Shown here piece by piece: positions 1-6,138 of a DNA stretch of 8,740 nt. Under the pieces are notes generated by a model. The model had not been told where the DNA came from, ran no database searches, and was given only the letters and a program-made list of their open reading frames with translations. Position 1 is the stretch's first letter, and every line of letters begins with the position of its first letter. Source of the stretch: Clostridia bacterium (GTDB lineage Bacteria > Bacillota > Clostridia > Oscillospirales > CAG-382); the NCBI GenBank assembly GCA_017938055.1, contig JAGBCG010000181.1:1-8740 (forward strand). Direction: 5' to 3'. Both the position numbers and the translations under genes were made by a program.

Positions 1-10
1 CCTCCCTCAT
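1..10 (-). promoter_or_regulatory. Translation-initiation-like sequence for a further gene beyond the left edge
   Basis: Read on the minus strand, the last bases of the window are ATGAGGGAGG. They contain a strong Shine-Dalgarno-like AGGGAGG, which would serve a start codon just outside the window. Alternatively the ATG itself (10-8) starts a gene as Met-Arg-Glu. Either way a third gene of the same minus-strand operon probably begins within about 30 nt of the ardA-like stop codon. The two possibilities cannot be separated without the next bases. Confidence 0.35.
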
Positions 11-38
11 TTCACATCCCGGACATGCCTTGCATGCC

Positions 39-1181
39 CTATTCTTGCTCCTGCTCTTCGCCTAATATTTCTTTCAAATCGTATTCTTCCTTTATTCCAA
101 CAAAACCCGATGCACCAAGGAATTTTCCTTCGAGGTTTCTTGTGAGGTACTCTCCGTATTCTTCATAATTAAAGAAGTCGCGCAGGTCGCTATGGATATA
201 ATACTCATCGTGTAGGTCTAACCATTCTCTGCCAAGCTCTTCCGCATTATCTACCTCATCATAAACAATGAAGCAATTTATATTTTGGGCTAGCCTTATA
301 ATGCTTTCGCTGTCTGATACGTCTGCATATTCAATAATTGCCTTAAAATCATATAACCTCCATCGGTCCAATTTAGCAATTTCTGAGACAAGATTATTTA
401 GTGCATGTACTCCTTCCTTTTCAAGCACATCACCAAGAATTCTTTCATAACCTTCTTCAATATTGTATCCATCTACATATACCTTACAATTTTCAACAGA
501 CTCAGCCTCAATTCTGTTTACTGCTCTTTCAATGGTAAACGGACAGTCAGGCAAATAAACATAAGCACTTTTATTTTCATTCATCAGTTCAATCGTAACT
601 AGTTTGCTGCTGTCATATTCAAATGCAGGAAGTGATTTGCCGACATACGGTTTTTCATATTCTAAATCATCGTTTACAAATATAATTCCGTACTGTGTCA
701 ACTTTCCTGTTCCCAATTCCATAAGCTCTTGTCCTATTTTGTAAAAGTCATAACCTTCGCTATTATCTGCTGACAATGCCTGTTCTCTGGTAAGCATGTG
801 TGTTCTGCCGATTGACTCAACATTACTCATATCTTCAATTAAGGTGTAGTAATGCATATTGTATGTAAGGTTAACAAGCTCTCTCGGTGTATCAATGGTA
901 TAAGTCCTTACTATCGCATTAAACTTCTTTAATTCCTTGTGATCGAAGCTGTCCAACTTCTGTGCTATAAAATTCAAGACATCAGGATCAATGAACTGAC
1001 CTTCAAGTCCTTTTAGCTCTTCATAATCAATTTCTTTTACAAAAAGCGGATTTCGTATCTTTTCTTCATCCGGCATATGAAGTTCTGCAAGTTTTGCATA
1101 TAAAGTGCTATTGCTACACGGGAATTCAATGCCTATGCTTGTATCAAGATATTCTGTCTTAATTTGAAACATCTGTCTCAT
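39..1181 (-). CDS. ArdA-like antirestriction protein with two tandem ArdA-type modules
   Basis: Predicted 380-residue acidic cytoplasmic protein. ArdA proteins are elongated DNA mimics that inhibit type I restriction-modification enzymes and so protect incoming mobile DNA; well-studied ones, such as Orf18 of Tn916, are about 165 residues. Residues 204-372 match the ArdA layout: a strand ending in a Leu-Pro turn (220-221), an acidic middle, a helical segment (260-300), and a C-terminal FNYEEYGEYL...GKF...GF pattern (337-370) like the NYIDYQAYGRDL...GTF...G of Orf18. Residues 16-172 look like a second, more diverged copy; residues 68-130 align with 260-322 without gaps, with 13 identities by eye. 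The start at 1181 follows AAGGAGAG with about 9 nt spacing; Met4 is a less well-spaced alternative. It lies 20 nt after the companion gene and is probably co-transcribed. No catalytic function is expected. Family call is fairly secure; activity on restriction enzymes is inferred. Confidence 0.75.
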   Translation of the reverse strand: MRQMFQIKTEYLDTSIGIEFPCSNSTLYAKLAELHMPDEEKIRNPLFVKEIDYEELKGLEGQFIDPDVLNFIAQKLDSFDHKELKKFNAIVRTYTIDTPRELVNLTYNMHYYTLIEDMSNVESIGRTHMLTREQALSADNSEGYDFYKIGQELMELGTGKLTQYGIIFVNDDLEYEKPYVGKSLPAFEYDSSKLVTIELMNENKSAYVYLPDCPFTIERAVNRIEAESVENCKVYVDGYNIEEGYERILGDVLEKEGVHALNNLVSEIAKLDRWRLYDFKAIIEYADVSDSESIIRLAQNINCFIVYDEVDNAEELGREWLDLHDEYYIHSDLRDFFNYEEYGEYLTRNLEGKFLGASGFVGIKEEYDLKEILGEEQEQE

Positions 1182-1182
1182 T

Positions 1183-1200
1183 TTCTTTCTCTCCTTTCAG
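1183..1200 (-). promoter_or_regulatory. Duplicated ribosome-binding leader, copy before the ardA-like gene
   Basis: Minus-strand CTGAAAGGAGAGAAAGAA, containing AAGGAGAG, one extra A before the ATG at 1181. The identical 18 bases stand before the upstream gene at 1885-1868. It sets the start codon and suggests that both genes are translated with similar efficiency. Confidence 0.75.
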
Positions 1201-1201
1201 T

Positions 1202-1867
1202 TTACATTGTTTGTTCAAAATTTTCTTCAGGACTTTTTTCCATTGATTCTTTAAGCAACTCTTCAAACCCCACCACTGAATATTGAATTCGATCCTGCAT
1301 ATCTTCAAGCATTTTTCTTTGCTCTCCATCTAGTTCATATCCGTTGTTAAGTGTATCTTCCAAACAACGATATATTTCAACCAGCTCCTTATCCTTGAAT
1401 ATCAATTTTGCATTTACTAGTCCCGAACGTGTTGCAAAGTCTTCTTTAGCCTTTCGGTAGTCTGGATTGTAATGCCCATGATACAATGCATTCTTTCTAT
1501 AATCCCATGTTGCAAATTCAAAACTACCATCGTCATGTTCAACTCCGGCAAATACCACTTCATTAAATTCAGCCAATTTCCTATATGGCATGTTAAAATC
1601 GATAGCCTTTAATTCTGTACTATTTTCCATTGCTTTGAGATACTCATCTACCTCACAAACGATCGGCTGTATCTTTTCGTGAAGCTTATCCACTCTTTCT
1701 CTGAACTGTTTGTCTGCCGAATAAAACATTCCGCCTTTCCTGTCAATCTTGAAAATTTCATTTTCTCCTTCGTAGATTTCAATACAGGTGTCTCTGAGTT
1801 CTGCATTTGCAATTCCTGTTTGAATTAATTTACGATGTACTTGCCGTAAGAATTTTTCTGTGTACAT
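1202..1867 (-). CDS. Uncharacterised ICE-type companion protein, 221 aa
   Basis: First gene of the ardA-like operon; I do not recognise a named family. The protein is soluble, with no signal peptide or membrane segment. Residues 55-85 are predicted helical. Residues 100-150 are the most distinctive part: FNEVVFAGVE, then FATWDY, an aromatic/His stretch (YHGHY, 129-133), and DFATRSGLV (143-151). Residues 158-198 look like paired helices (ELVEIYRCLEDTLNNGYELD). Comparable middle segments occur, as far as I recall, in hypothetical proteins of clostridial conjugative elements, but no activity is known to me. The start at 1867 is preceded by AAGGAGAG 8 nt upstream. An in-frame ATG at 1912 would add 15 residues but lies in the stem of an intrinsic terminator and has no ribosome binding site. 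The 18-nt stretch CTGAAAGGAGAGAAAGAA before the start is repeated exactly before the ardA-like gene. Confidence 0.7.
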   Translation of the reverse strand: MYTEKFLRQVHRKLIQTGIANAELRDTCIEIYEGENEIFKIDRKGGMFYSADKQFRERVDKLHEKIQPIVCEVDEYLKAMENSTELKAIDFNMPYRKLAEFNEVVFAGVEHDDGSFEFATWDYRKNALYHGHYNPDYRKAKEDFATRSGLVNAKLIFKDKELVEIYRCLEDTLNNGYELDGEQRKMLEDMQDRIQYSVVGFEELLKESMEKSPEENFEQTM

Positions 1868-1885
1868 TTCTTTCTCTCCTTTCAG
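1868..1885 (-). promoter_or_regulatory. Duplicated ribosome-binding leader, copy before the first operon gene
   Basis: Minus-strand CTGAAAGGAGAGAAAGAA immediately before the ATG at 1867, with AGGAG 8 nt from the start. It decides the start against the longer in-frame ATG at 1912. Confidence 0.75.
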
Positions 1886-1896
1886 ATTTTGGGTAC

Positions 1897-1933
1897 AAAA
1901 AAAGACAACCATTTCCTATTTGAAACGATTGTC
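1897..1933 (-). terminator. Intrinsic terminator in the leader of the ardA-like operon
   Basis: On the minus strand GACAATCGTTTC (1933-1922) pairs with GAAATGGTTGTC (1915-1904), 12 bp including two G-U wobbles, with a 6-nt loop, followed directly by seven U residues (1903-1897). The wobble positions are mismatches in plus-strand RNA, so the structure is oriented for minus-strand transcription. It lies downstream of the operon promoter and upstream of the first gene, and no minus-strand gene precedes it here. A terminator in this place would block the operon unless overridden, which is the arrangement of an attenuator. Confidence 0.7.
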
Positions 1934-1965
1934 CTCATTAGAATTATTTAATTTTTCAACTTTCA

Positions 1966-2004
1966 AAAAATGACAATCAAATTGCTCGTTTGATTGTCAT
2001 TTTT
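1966..2004 (-). promoter_or_regulatory. Leader hairpin 1 of the ardA-like operon
   Basis: A perfect 16-bp inverted repeat, AAAAATGACAATCAAA and its complement, with a 7-nt loop (1982-1988). Because the arms end in A/T runs it could act as a weak intrinsic terminator in either direction. On the minus strand its 3' arm contains GATTGTC, which can instead pair with GACAATC in the 5' arm of the downstream terminator (1933-1927). Forming that alternative would exclude both hairpin 1 and the terminator. Confidence 0.65.
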
Positions 2005-2024
2005 GTGAAGATGGTTTTTGGCAT
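1977..2024 (-). CDS. Possible 15-codon leader peptide overlapping hairpin 1
   Basis: Minus-strand ORF coding for MPKTIFTKMTIKRAI, ending in TGA within the 3' arm of hairpin 1. Its codons cover the whole 5' arm and the loop, so a ribosome on it would keep hairpin 1 open. This is what ribosome-mediated attenuators need; the tet(M) leader of Tn916 is the established example in a conjugative transposon. Against it, no good Shine-Dalgarno sequence precedes the ATG (only GAAAA about 6-10 nt upstream), and an ORF of this size can occur by chance. Treat as a candidate. Confidence 0.3.
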   Translation of the reverse strand: MPKTIFTKMTIKRAI

Positions 2025-2115
2025 CTACTATTTTCTTTTTTATCCAAATTCCATCGAAACTACTCAAACTCGCTTAAACACTGGGAAAATCGGATGGCAT
2101 CTAAATTGTGCGTCT

Positions 2116-2144
2116 ATTATATCATAATTAACTTTTAAAATCAA
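2116..2144 (-). promoter_or_regulatory. Promoter of the ardA-like operon
   Basis: On the minus strand TTGATT (2144-2139), 17-nt spacer, TATAAT (2121-2116), with TGA directly before the -10, that is, an extended -10 element. This is a near-consensus sigma-A promoter. Transcription should start near 2109, giving a leader of roughly 240 nt before the first gene at 1867, long for a simple operon and able to hold the hairpins described at 1897-2004. Confidence 0.75.
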
Positions 2145-2210
2145 GCAAAATTATATTATATTTTCTCAAAGTCAGCATGTTTTTTATATACAATATTTAT
2201 TTTGTACTTA

Positions 2211-2239
2211 TTGACAAAAAACGCATTATGTTATAAAAT
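2211..2239 (+). promoter_or_regulatory. Promoter of the GH116 glycosidase gene
   Basis: TTGACA (2211-2216), exactly 17 nt, then TAAAAT (2234-2239), matching the sigma-A consensus at 11 of 12 positions. The expected start near 2246 gives an untranslated leader of about 43 nt. It is divergent from the ardA-like operon promoter, with about 65 bp between the two -35 boxes. No obvious operator repeat or cre-like site is visible. Confidence 0.75.
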
Positions 2240-2288
2240 ATTATGATAGATTTATTATGTGATTTTCTAAGCTCACGGAGGCTTATCA

Positions 2289-4895
2289 ATGAAAAAATTC
2301 ATTTACTCAGATAAAAAAAGACAGAAAATCTCTTTTCCCCTTGGCGGAATCGGGACAGGCTGTATAGGGCTTTTAGGCAATGGTGCTTTAGGCGGCTTTG
2401 AAATTAAGAATCGTCCCGACAAACACAGCACTTCAAATTCCTTTTTTGCCATAAAAGCCGAAAGGAACGGACAACTTTTAGATGCAAGAATTTTACAGTC
2501 CGAGCTTGAACTTTCTATCTCTCAAAAAGAAACTTTTGTCAGTGCAACAAGCTTTCGTATACTTAAAGATTATCCTCATTTTCCAAAATGTGATTTTGAA
2601 TCGTACTTTCCATTTGCACAGCTGAATTTTGCTTGTGATAGCTTTCCCGCCACAATTAAAATGAAAGCTTTCAATCCGTTTATTCCTCTCAATGACACTG
2701 ATTCCGGCATACCTGCTGCTTTTTTTGAATTTGAAGTGTACAATTCAAGTGACAAAAAAACAGATTACACACTTTGCGGTATCCTTGAAAATCTTCTTCC
2801 AAACTGTTCAAATACTGCGGGCTGCACCGAAAATGGTGAAGCTTACATTTACATGGATAATTCTACCGAGCTTTCACGAGATAAAAACGGAAATATGTGT
2901 ATTTCCACTAACGCAAAAAATGTTTCATATCAGGAATATCTCTATCGCAGCTCATTATTTGATACAATAAAAAAGTTCTGGGATGATTTTACCCTCTGTA
3001 GCACTTTTGTAAACAGAAGCTACGATGACAAATCAAGTTCAAACAGCTCTGCAGCCCTTGCCACACACTTTTCTCTTGAACCAAATGAGGTAAAAACTAT
3101 CCGTTTTCTTATTTCATGGTATTTTCCCTATGCATCAAACTACTTCTGTCCTGTTCCAAAGAAAATGGATGAAAGTCAAGAGGATTACGTCAACAAAAAC
3201 TCCTGGCGTAACTACTATGCTCAGTATTTTGAAAGCAGTGTTGAATGTTCCTCGTATTGCTTTAGGCATTGGGACAGGTTAAAAAACGAGTCTATGATGT
3301 TTTCTGACACACTTCTGTGTTCAACTCTGCCCGACAAAGTTCTTGAAGCTGTTACAAACAATCTTTGTGTTTTCAAATCCCCTGCAATACTTCGCCTTGA
3401 TGACGGATGTTTATGGGAATTGGACTGTTCAGAAAACGAACACGGTACGTTTTCTTTTTCATGTAGTCATATCTGGAACTATGCCTACTCCTTATCATTT
3501 CTTTTTCCAAAGCTTGAGCGTTCAATGACACTCAGTCAGTTAAAATACTGTATGGACGATTATGGTGGTATTAACTCAAGACTTCTTCCAAAGCAAAGAA
3601 AGCACTTTGAGGACAATGCAATTACTAATGACGTACGTTTTTGTGCCGATGTGCAACTTGGAATTATATTAAAAAGCTATCGCAACTTTAAGCTCTGGGG
3701 CGATGATGAGCAGCTTATTGAAAACTGGTACGAAATTGCACATGCTCTTGATTACTGCTTTTCACCAGACAATCCATATGGTTGGGACACAAGCAAAAGT
3801 GGTGTTATGTCCGGTTTACAACACAACTGTCTTGACACTTTTCTCTTTTCTCCAAACTCACGAGTAGAAGGTATGTATCTTGCCGCACTTAAAGCGGGCT
3901 ACGAAATGGCAAGCATTGTTAAGGACAAAAAGAGAGCTGAAACCTATCTTGATTTATTCAACAAAGGAAAAAAATGGACAGAGGAAAATCTTTTCAACGG
4001 CAAGTATTACTGCCAGAAAATAGACCTGACCGACAAAAGTCTTTTTGAAAAATCGGGCATTAAAGCTATTGACGATTATTACAGTTCTGAAACAGGAGAA
4101 ATAAAGTATCAGATTGGTGAAGGCTCAAGCATCGACCAGCTTCTCGGTCAATGGCATGCAGACCTGATGGGTCTTGGTGAAATATTTGATAAAGATAGAA
4201 TAGACAGTGCAGTAAATACACTTTACGAAGTAAACTGTAAAAACGACTTACGCACTTTTGAAAACTGCTCTCTTGTTTCCTATTGTCAAGAGAATGGCGG
4301 CTGTGTAATGTGTGCTTATCCTGATACTGTAAAAGTGCCAGAACATCCTGTTCCCCACGCTGATGAATATATTACAGGTCTTGAATATGAAGCAGCACAG
4401 CTTATGCTTATGCACGAAAAGCCTCTTGAAGCTCTAAGGCTCATTGAAGCAATCAGAAACAGATTTGACGGCGAACACAGAAATCCGTTTTTTGAAACAG
4501 AAAATGAATGTGACTATCCAAGAAGCATGTCAAGCTATGCACTGCTTGTATCTCTTAGCGGCTTTGAATATGATGCCTACAAAAAGCACATTGGCTTCAA
4601 TCCTCTTTCTGACCACTGTCCTCTTGAAATTGGCAACACCTTCAGGTGCTTTTTCTGCGTTGAAGACGGTTATGGTTATGTTGAGGAAGGCATAGACTAC
4701 ATCGAAATTAACATGGTTAAGGGAAAGCTTGATATTACCTCCTTTGCTGTTCCCAGAACTCCGAGGCTTGTTCAGTATGGCGGCAGAAACTGGAGATTTA
4801 CCGACAGCGGATTATGTGCCACACTCGATACAAATCTTGTGGTTACTCCCGACAAAAAGCTGACGATTTTGATTGATATAAAGCCACAGAATTAG
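2289..4895 (+). CDS. GH116 (GBA2/DUF608-family) glycoside hydrolase
   Basis: An 868-residue cytoplasmic protein related to bacterial beta-glucosidases and to human non-lysosomal glucosylceramidase GBA2. GH116 enzymes cleave beta-glucosides or beta-xylosides with retention of configuration. The N-terminal beta domain opens with the family signature FPLGGIGTG (16-24) and an EIKNRP motif. The C-terminal alpha/alpha barrel holds CSHIWNY after LWELDC, where Glu377 is the likely nucleophile, and QHNCLD, where Asp516 is the likely acid/base. Their spacing of 139 lies between those of TxGH116 (441/593) and SSO1353 (335/462). Near the end, ECDYPRSMSSYALL (about 740-753) matches the conserved ECG.HYARAMASW-type block. 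There is no signal peptide, so the substrate is probably a small imported glycoside. GGAGG stands 7 nt before the ATG. The neighbours give no sugar transporter or regulator, so the substrate cannot be inferred. Catalytic residues are assigned from memory of family motifs. Confidence 0.85.
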   Translation: MKKFIYSDKKRQKISFPLGGIGTGCIGLLGNGALGGFEIKNRPDKHSTSNSFFAIKAERNGQLLDARILQSELELSISQKETFVSATSFRILKDYPHFPKCDFESYFPFAQLNFACDSFPATIKMKAFNPFIPLNDTDSGIPAAFFEFEVYNSSDKKTDYTLCGILENLLPNCSNTAGCTENGEAYIYMDNSTELSRDKNGNMCISTNAKNVSYQEYLYRSSLFDTIKKFWDDFTLCSTFVNRSYDDKSSSNSSAALATHFSLEPNEVKTIRFLISWYFPYASNYFCPVPKKMDESQEDYVNKNSWRNYYAQYFESSVECSSYCFRHWDRLKNESMMFSDTLLCSTLPDKVLEAVTNNLCVFKSPAILRLDDGCLWELDCSENEHGTFSFSCSHIWNYAYSLSFLFPKLERSMTLSQLKYCMDDYGGINSRLLPKQRKHFEDNAITNDVRFCADVQLGIILKSYRNFKLWGDDEQLIENWYEIAHALDYCFSPDNPYGWDTSKSGVMSGLQHNCLDTFLFSPNSRVEGMYLAALKAGYEMASIVKDKKRAETYLDLFNKGKKWTEENLFNGKYYCQKIDLTDKSLFEKSGIKAIDDYYSSETGEIKYQIGEGSSIDQLLGQWHADLMGLGEIFDKDRIDSAVNTLYEVNCKNDLRTFENCSLVSYCQENGGCVMCAYPDTVKVPEHPVPHADEYITGLEYEAAQLMLMHEKPLEALRLIEAIRNRFDGEHRNPFFETENECDYPRSMSSYALLVSLSGFEYDAYKKHIGFNPLSDHCPLEIGNTFRCFFCVEDGYGYVEEGIDYIEINMVKGKLDITSFAVPRTPRLVQYGGRNWRFTDSGLCATLDTNLVVTPDKKLTILIDIKPQN

Positions 4896-4961
4896 TTTTT
4901 CTTCGAGTATCATGGCAACAATCAAATATGACAAAAACTTTATTAATAAAAAGGGACAAAT

Positions 4962-6029
4962 ATGGAAGCAATCAAAAAAAGTGACTACAACTACTATCTG
5001 CCCGAGGAGCTTATTGCACAAGTTCCCGCAGAAAAAAGAGATATGTCAAGGCTTTTCGTCCTTGACAGGAATAAAGATACCTATGAACACAGGCATTTTT
5101 GCGACATAAAGGAATATTTACGCAAAGGTGACTGTCTTGTTCTCAACAACTCAAAGGTTATCCCTGCCCGTCTTTTCGGAAAGCGATACATTAAGGATGC
5201 AGACGGCAAGCAAACTTCACAGCTTGGTGAAACCGTTATTGAGGTGTTACTGTTAAAGCGTATTGAAGACAAAAAATGGGAGTGTATTGTTCATCCTGGC
5301 AAAAAGATGACCGTTGGCACAAAAGTGCACTTTTCAAACAAATTAGAGGCTATTGTCACCGACGTTTTAGAAGATGGAAACAGAATTTGCGAGTTTTTCT
5401 ATGACGGAGAATTTTATGCAATTCTTGATGAAGTTGGCGAAATGCCGCTTCCCCCATATATCACAAGCAGAGAAAGCGAAAAAGGCAGATATCAGACTGT
5501 TTATGCAAAATATGAAGGCTCAAGTGCTGCACCTACTGCAGGTCTTCACTTTACAAGCGAATTACTTCAGGAAATAAGCAATATGGGCGTCGATATCGTG
5601 TATGTCACTCTACATGTGGGTCTTGGCACATTCCGTCCTGTTAAAGAGGACATTATTACTAATCACAAAATGCATTCTGAGTTTTACTCAATAAGCGATG
5701 ACAGTGCTAACAGAATCAATGCCGCAAAGAAAAACGGTGGCAGAGTTATTTGTGTTGGTACTACAAGCTGCAGAACTATAGAATCTGCCGCAAACGAAGA
5801 TGGCTACGTCAAGGCGGGCTGTGACAACACAGAAATTTTTATTTATCCGGGTGGCAGAAAAATCAGAGTTACCGATTGCTTGATTACAAACTTTCATCTT
5901 CCCGAAAGTACTCTTATAATGCTTGTTTCGGCGTTTGCTACAAGGGAAAAAATTCTTGATGCTTACAAGGTCGCTGTAGAAGAAAAATACAGATTTTTCA
6001 GTTTTGGAGATGCGATGTTTATCTGTTAA
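4962..6029 (+). CDS. queA: S-adenosylmethionine:tRNA ribosyltransferase-isomerase
   Basis: QueA transfers and isomerises the ribosyl part of S-adenosylmethionine onto 7-aminomethyl-7-deazaguanine at tRNA position 34, giving epoxyqueuosine; it acts in the cytoplasm. The 355 residues are the normal length. Family blocks in order: DYNYYLPEELIAQVP at the N-terminus, LVLNNSKVIPARLFG (59-73), MPLPPYI, YQTVYAKYEGSSAAPTAGLH, VTLHVGLGTFRPV, HKMHSE, CVGTTSCRTIES, and LITNFHLPESTLIMLVSAF near the end. The start follows AAGGGA by 5 nt. It lies 66 nt after the glycosidase gene, with no terminator or convincing promoter between, so read-through from that gene is likely. The usual partner tgt is not next to it; a toxin-antitoxin operon follows instead. 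No frameshift is seen. Confidence 0.97.
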   Translation: MEAIKKSDYNYYLPEELIAQVPAEKRDMSRLFVLDRNKDTYEHRHFCDIKEYLRKGDCLVLNNSKVIPARLFGKRYIKDADGKQTSQLGETVIEVLLLKRIEDKKWECIVHPGKKMTVGTKVHFSNKLEAIVTDVLEDGNRICEFFYDGEFYAILDEVGEMPLPPYITSRESEKGRYQTVYAKYEGSSAAPTAGLHFTSELLQEISNMGVDIVYVTLHVGLGTFRPVKEDIITNHKMHSEFYSISDDSANRINAAKKNGGRVICVGTTSCRTIESAANEDGYVKAGCDNTEIFIYPGGRKIRVTDCLITNFHLPESTLIMLVSAFATREKILDAYKVAVEEKYRFFSFGDAMFIC

Positions 6030-6035
6030 AATCCC

Positions 6036-6090
6036 ACATAATATGCACATATACATACAATATACACCTACATTGCAACATAATATGTTG
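6036..6090 (+). promoter_or_regulatory. Candidate operator pair upstream of the toxin-antitoxin promoter
   Basis: ACATAATATG occurs at 6036-6045 and again at 6078-6087, 42 bp apart, which is close to four helical turns. The second copy sits in a perfect 7+1+7 palindrome, CAACATA-A-TATGTTG (6076-6090), overlapping the -35 box. DinJ/RelB-type antitoxins repress their own promoters by binding such palindromes, so this is a reasonable operator candidate. The region is very AT-rich, so the distal copy may be chance. Confidence 0.45.
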
Positions 6091-6116
6091 ACAAATCGGA
6101 TATAATGTGATATACT
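6088..6116 (+). promoter_or_regulatory. Promoter of the dinJ-yafQ operon
   Basis: TTGACA (6088-6093), 17-nt spacer, TATACT (6111-6116), with TGA before the -10 as an extended element. The predicted start near 6123 leaves a leader of only about 16 nt, just enough for the AAAGGAG (6124-6130) that stands 8 nt before the antitoxin ATG. GATATA is repeated at 6099 and 6109 inside the promoter. Confidence 0.8.
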
Positions 6117-6138
6117 ACTATCGAAAGGAGTTGGTATT

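Larger units (their letters stand above)
1..2144 (-). mobile_element. Probable segment of an integrative/conjugative element (accessory block)
   Basis: This minus-strand block holds a double ArdA-like antirestriction gene, an uncharacterised companion gene and a shared attenuator-like leader. ArdA proteins are well known from conjugative plasmids and from Tn916-type elements (orf18), and the companion resembles proteins I associate with clostridial conjugative elements. The block is transcribed away from the chromosomal genes to its right and appears to continue past position 1. No integrase, relaxase, direct-repeat end or target-site duplication is visible, so neither the element type nor its right boundary can be fixed; the right edge given is simply the -35 box of the block's promoter. 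It may be a complete ICE, a decayed remnant, or a stand-alone anti-restriction island. The ICE assignment is inference from gene content. Confidence 0.45.

Noticed and set aside
11..38. Minus-strand cysteine-rich reading CKACPGC directly after the ardA-like stop
   Set aside because: That frame has a stop shortly upstream (inside the ardA-like gene) and no start codon before the cysteines, so no gene can be supported; it may be a chance pattern or a relic.
1868..1912. Upstream in-frame ATG giving a 236-residue form of the companion protein
   Set aside because: The ATG is inside the 3' arm of the intrinsic terminator, is followed by the U run, and has no ribosome binding site; the ATG at 1867 has a strong one.
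2074..2100. Eight-codon ORF MPSDFPSV near the 5' end of the ardA-operon leader
   Set aside because: It would begin only about 9 nt from the predicted transcript start, with no ribosome binding site, and overlaps no regulatory hairpin.
4896..4961. Possible promoter or terminator between the glycosidase gene and queA
   Set aside because: No -35/-10 pair with correct spacing and no stem followed by a T run could be found.
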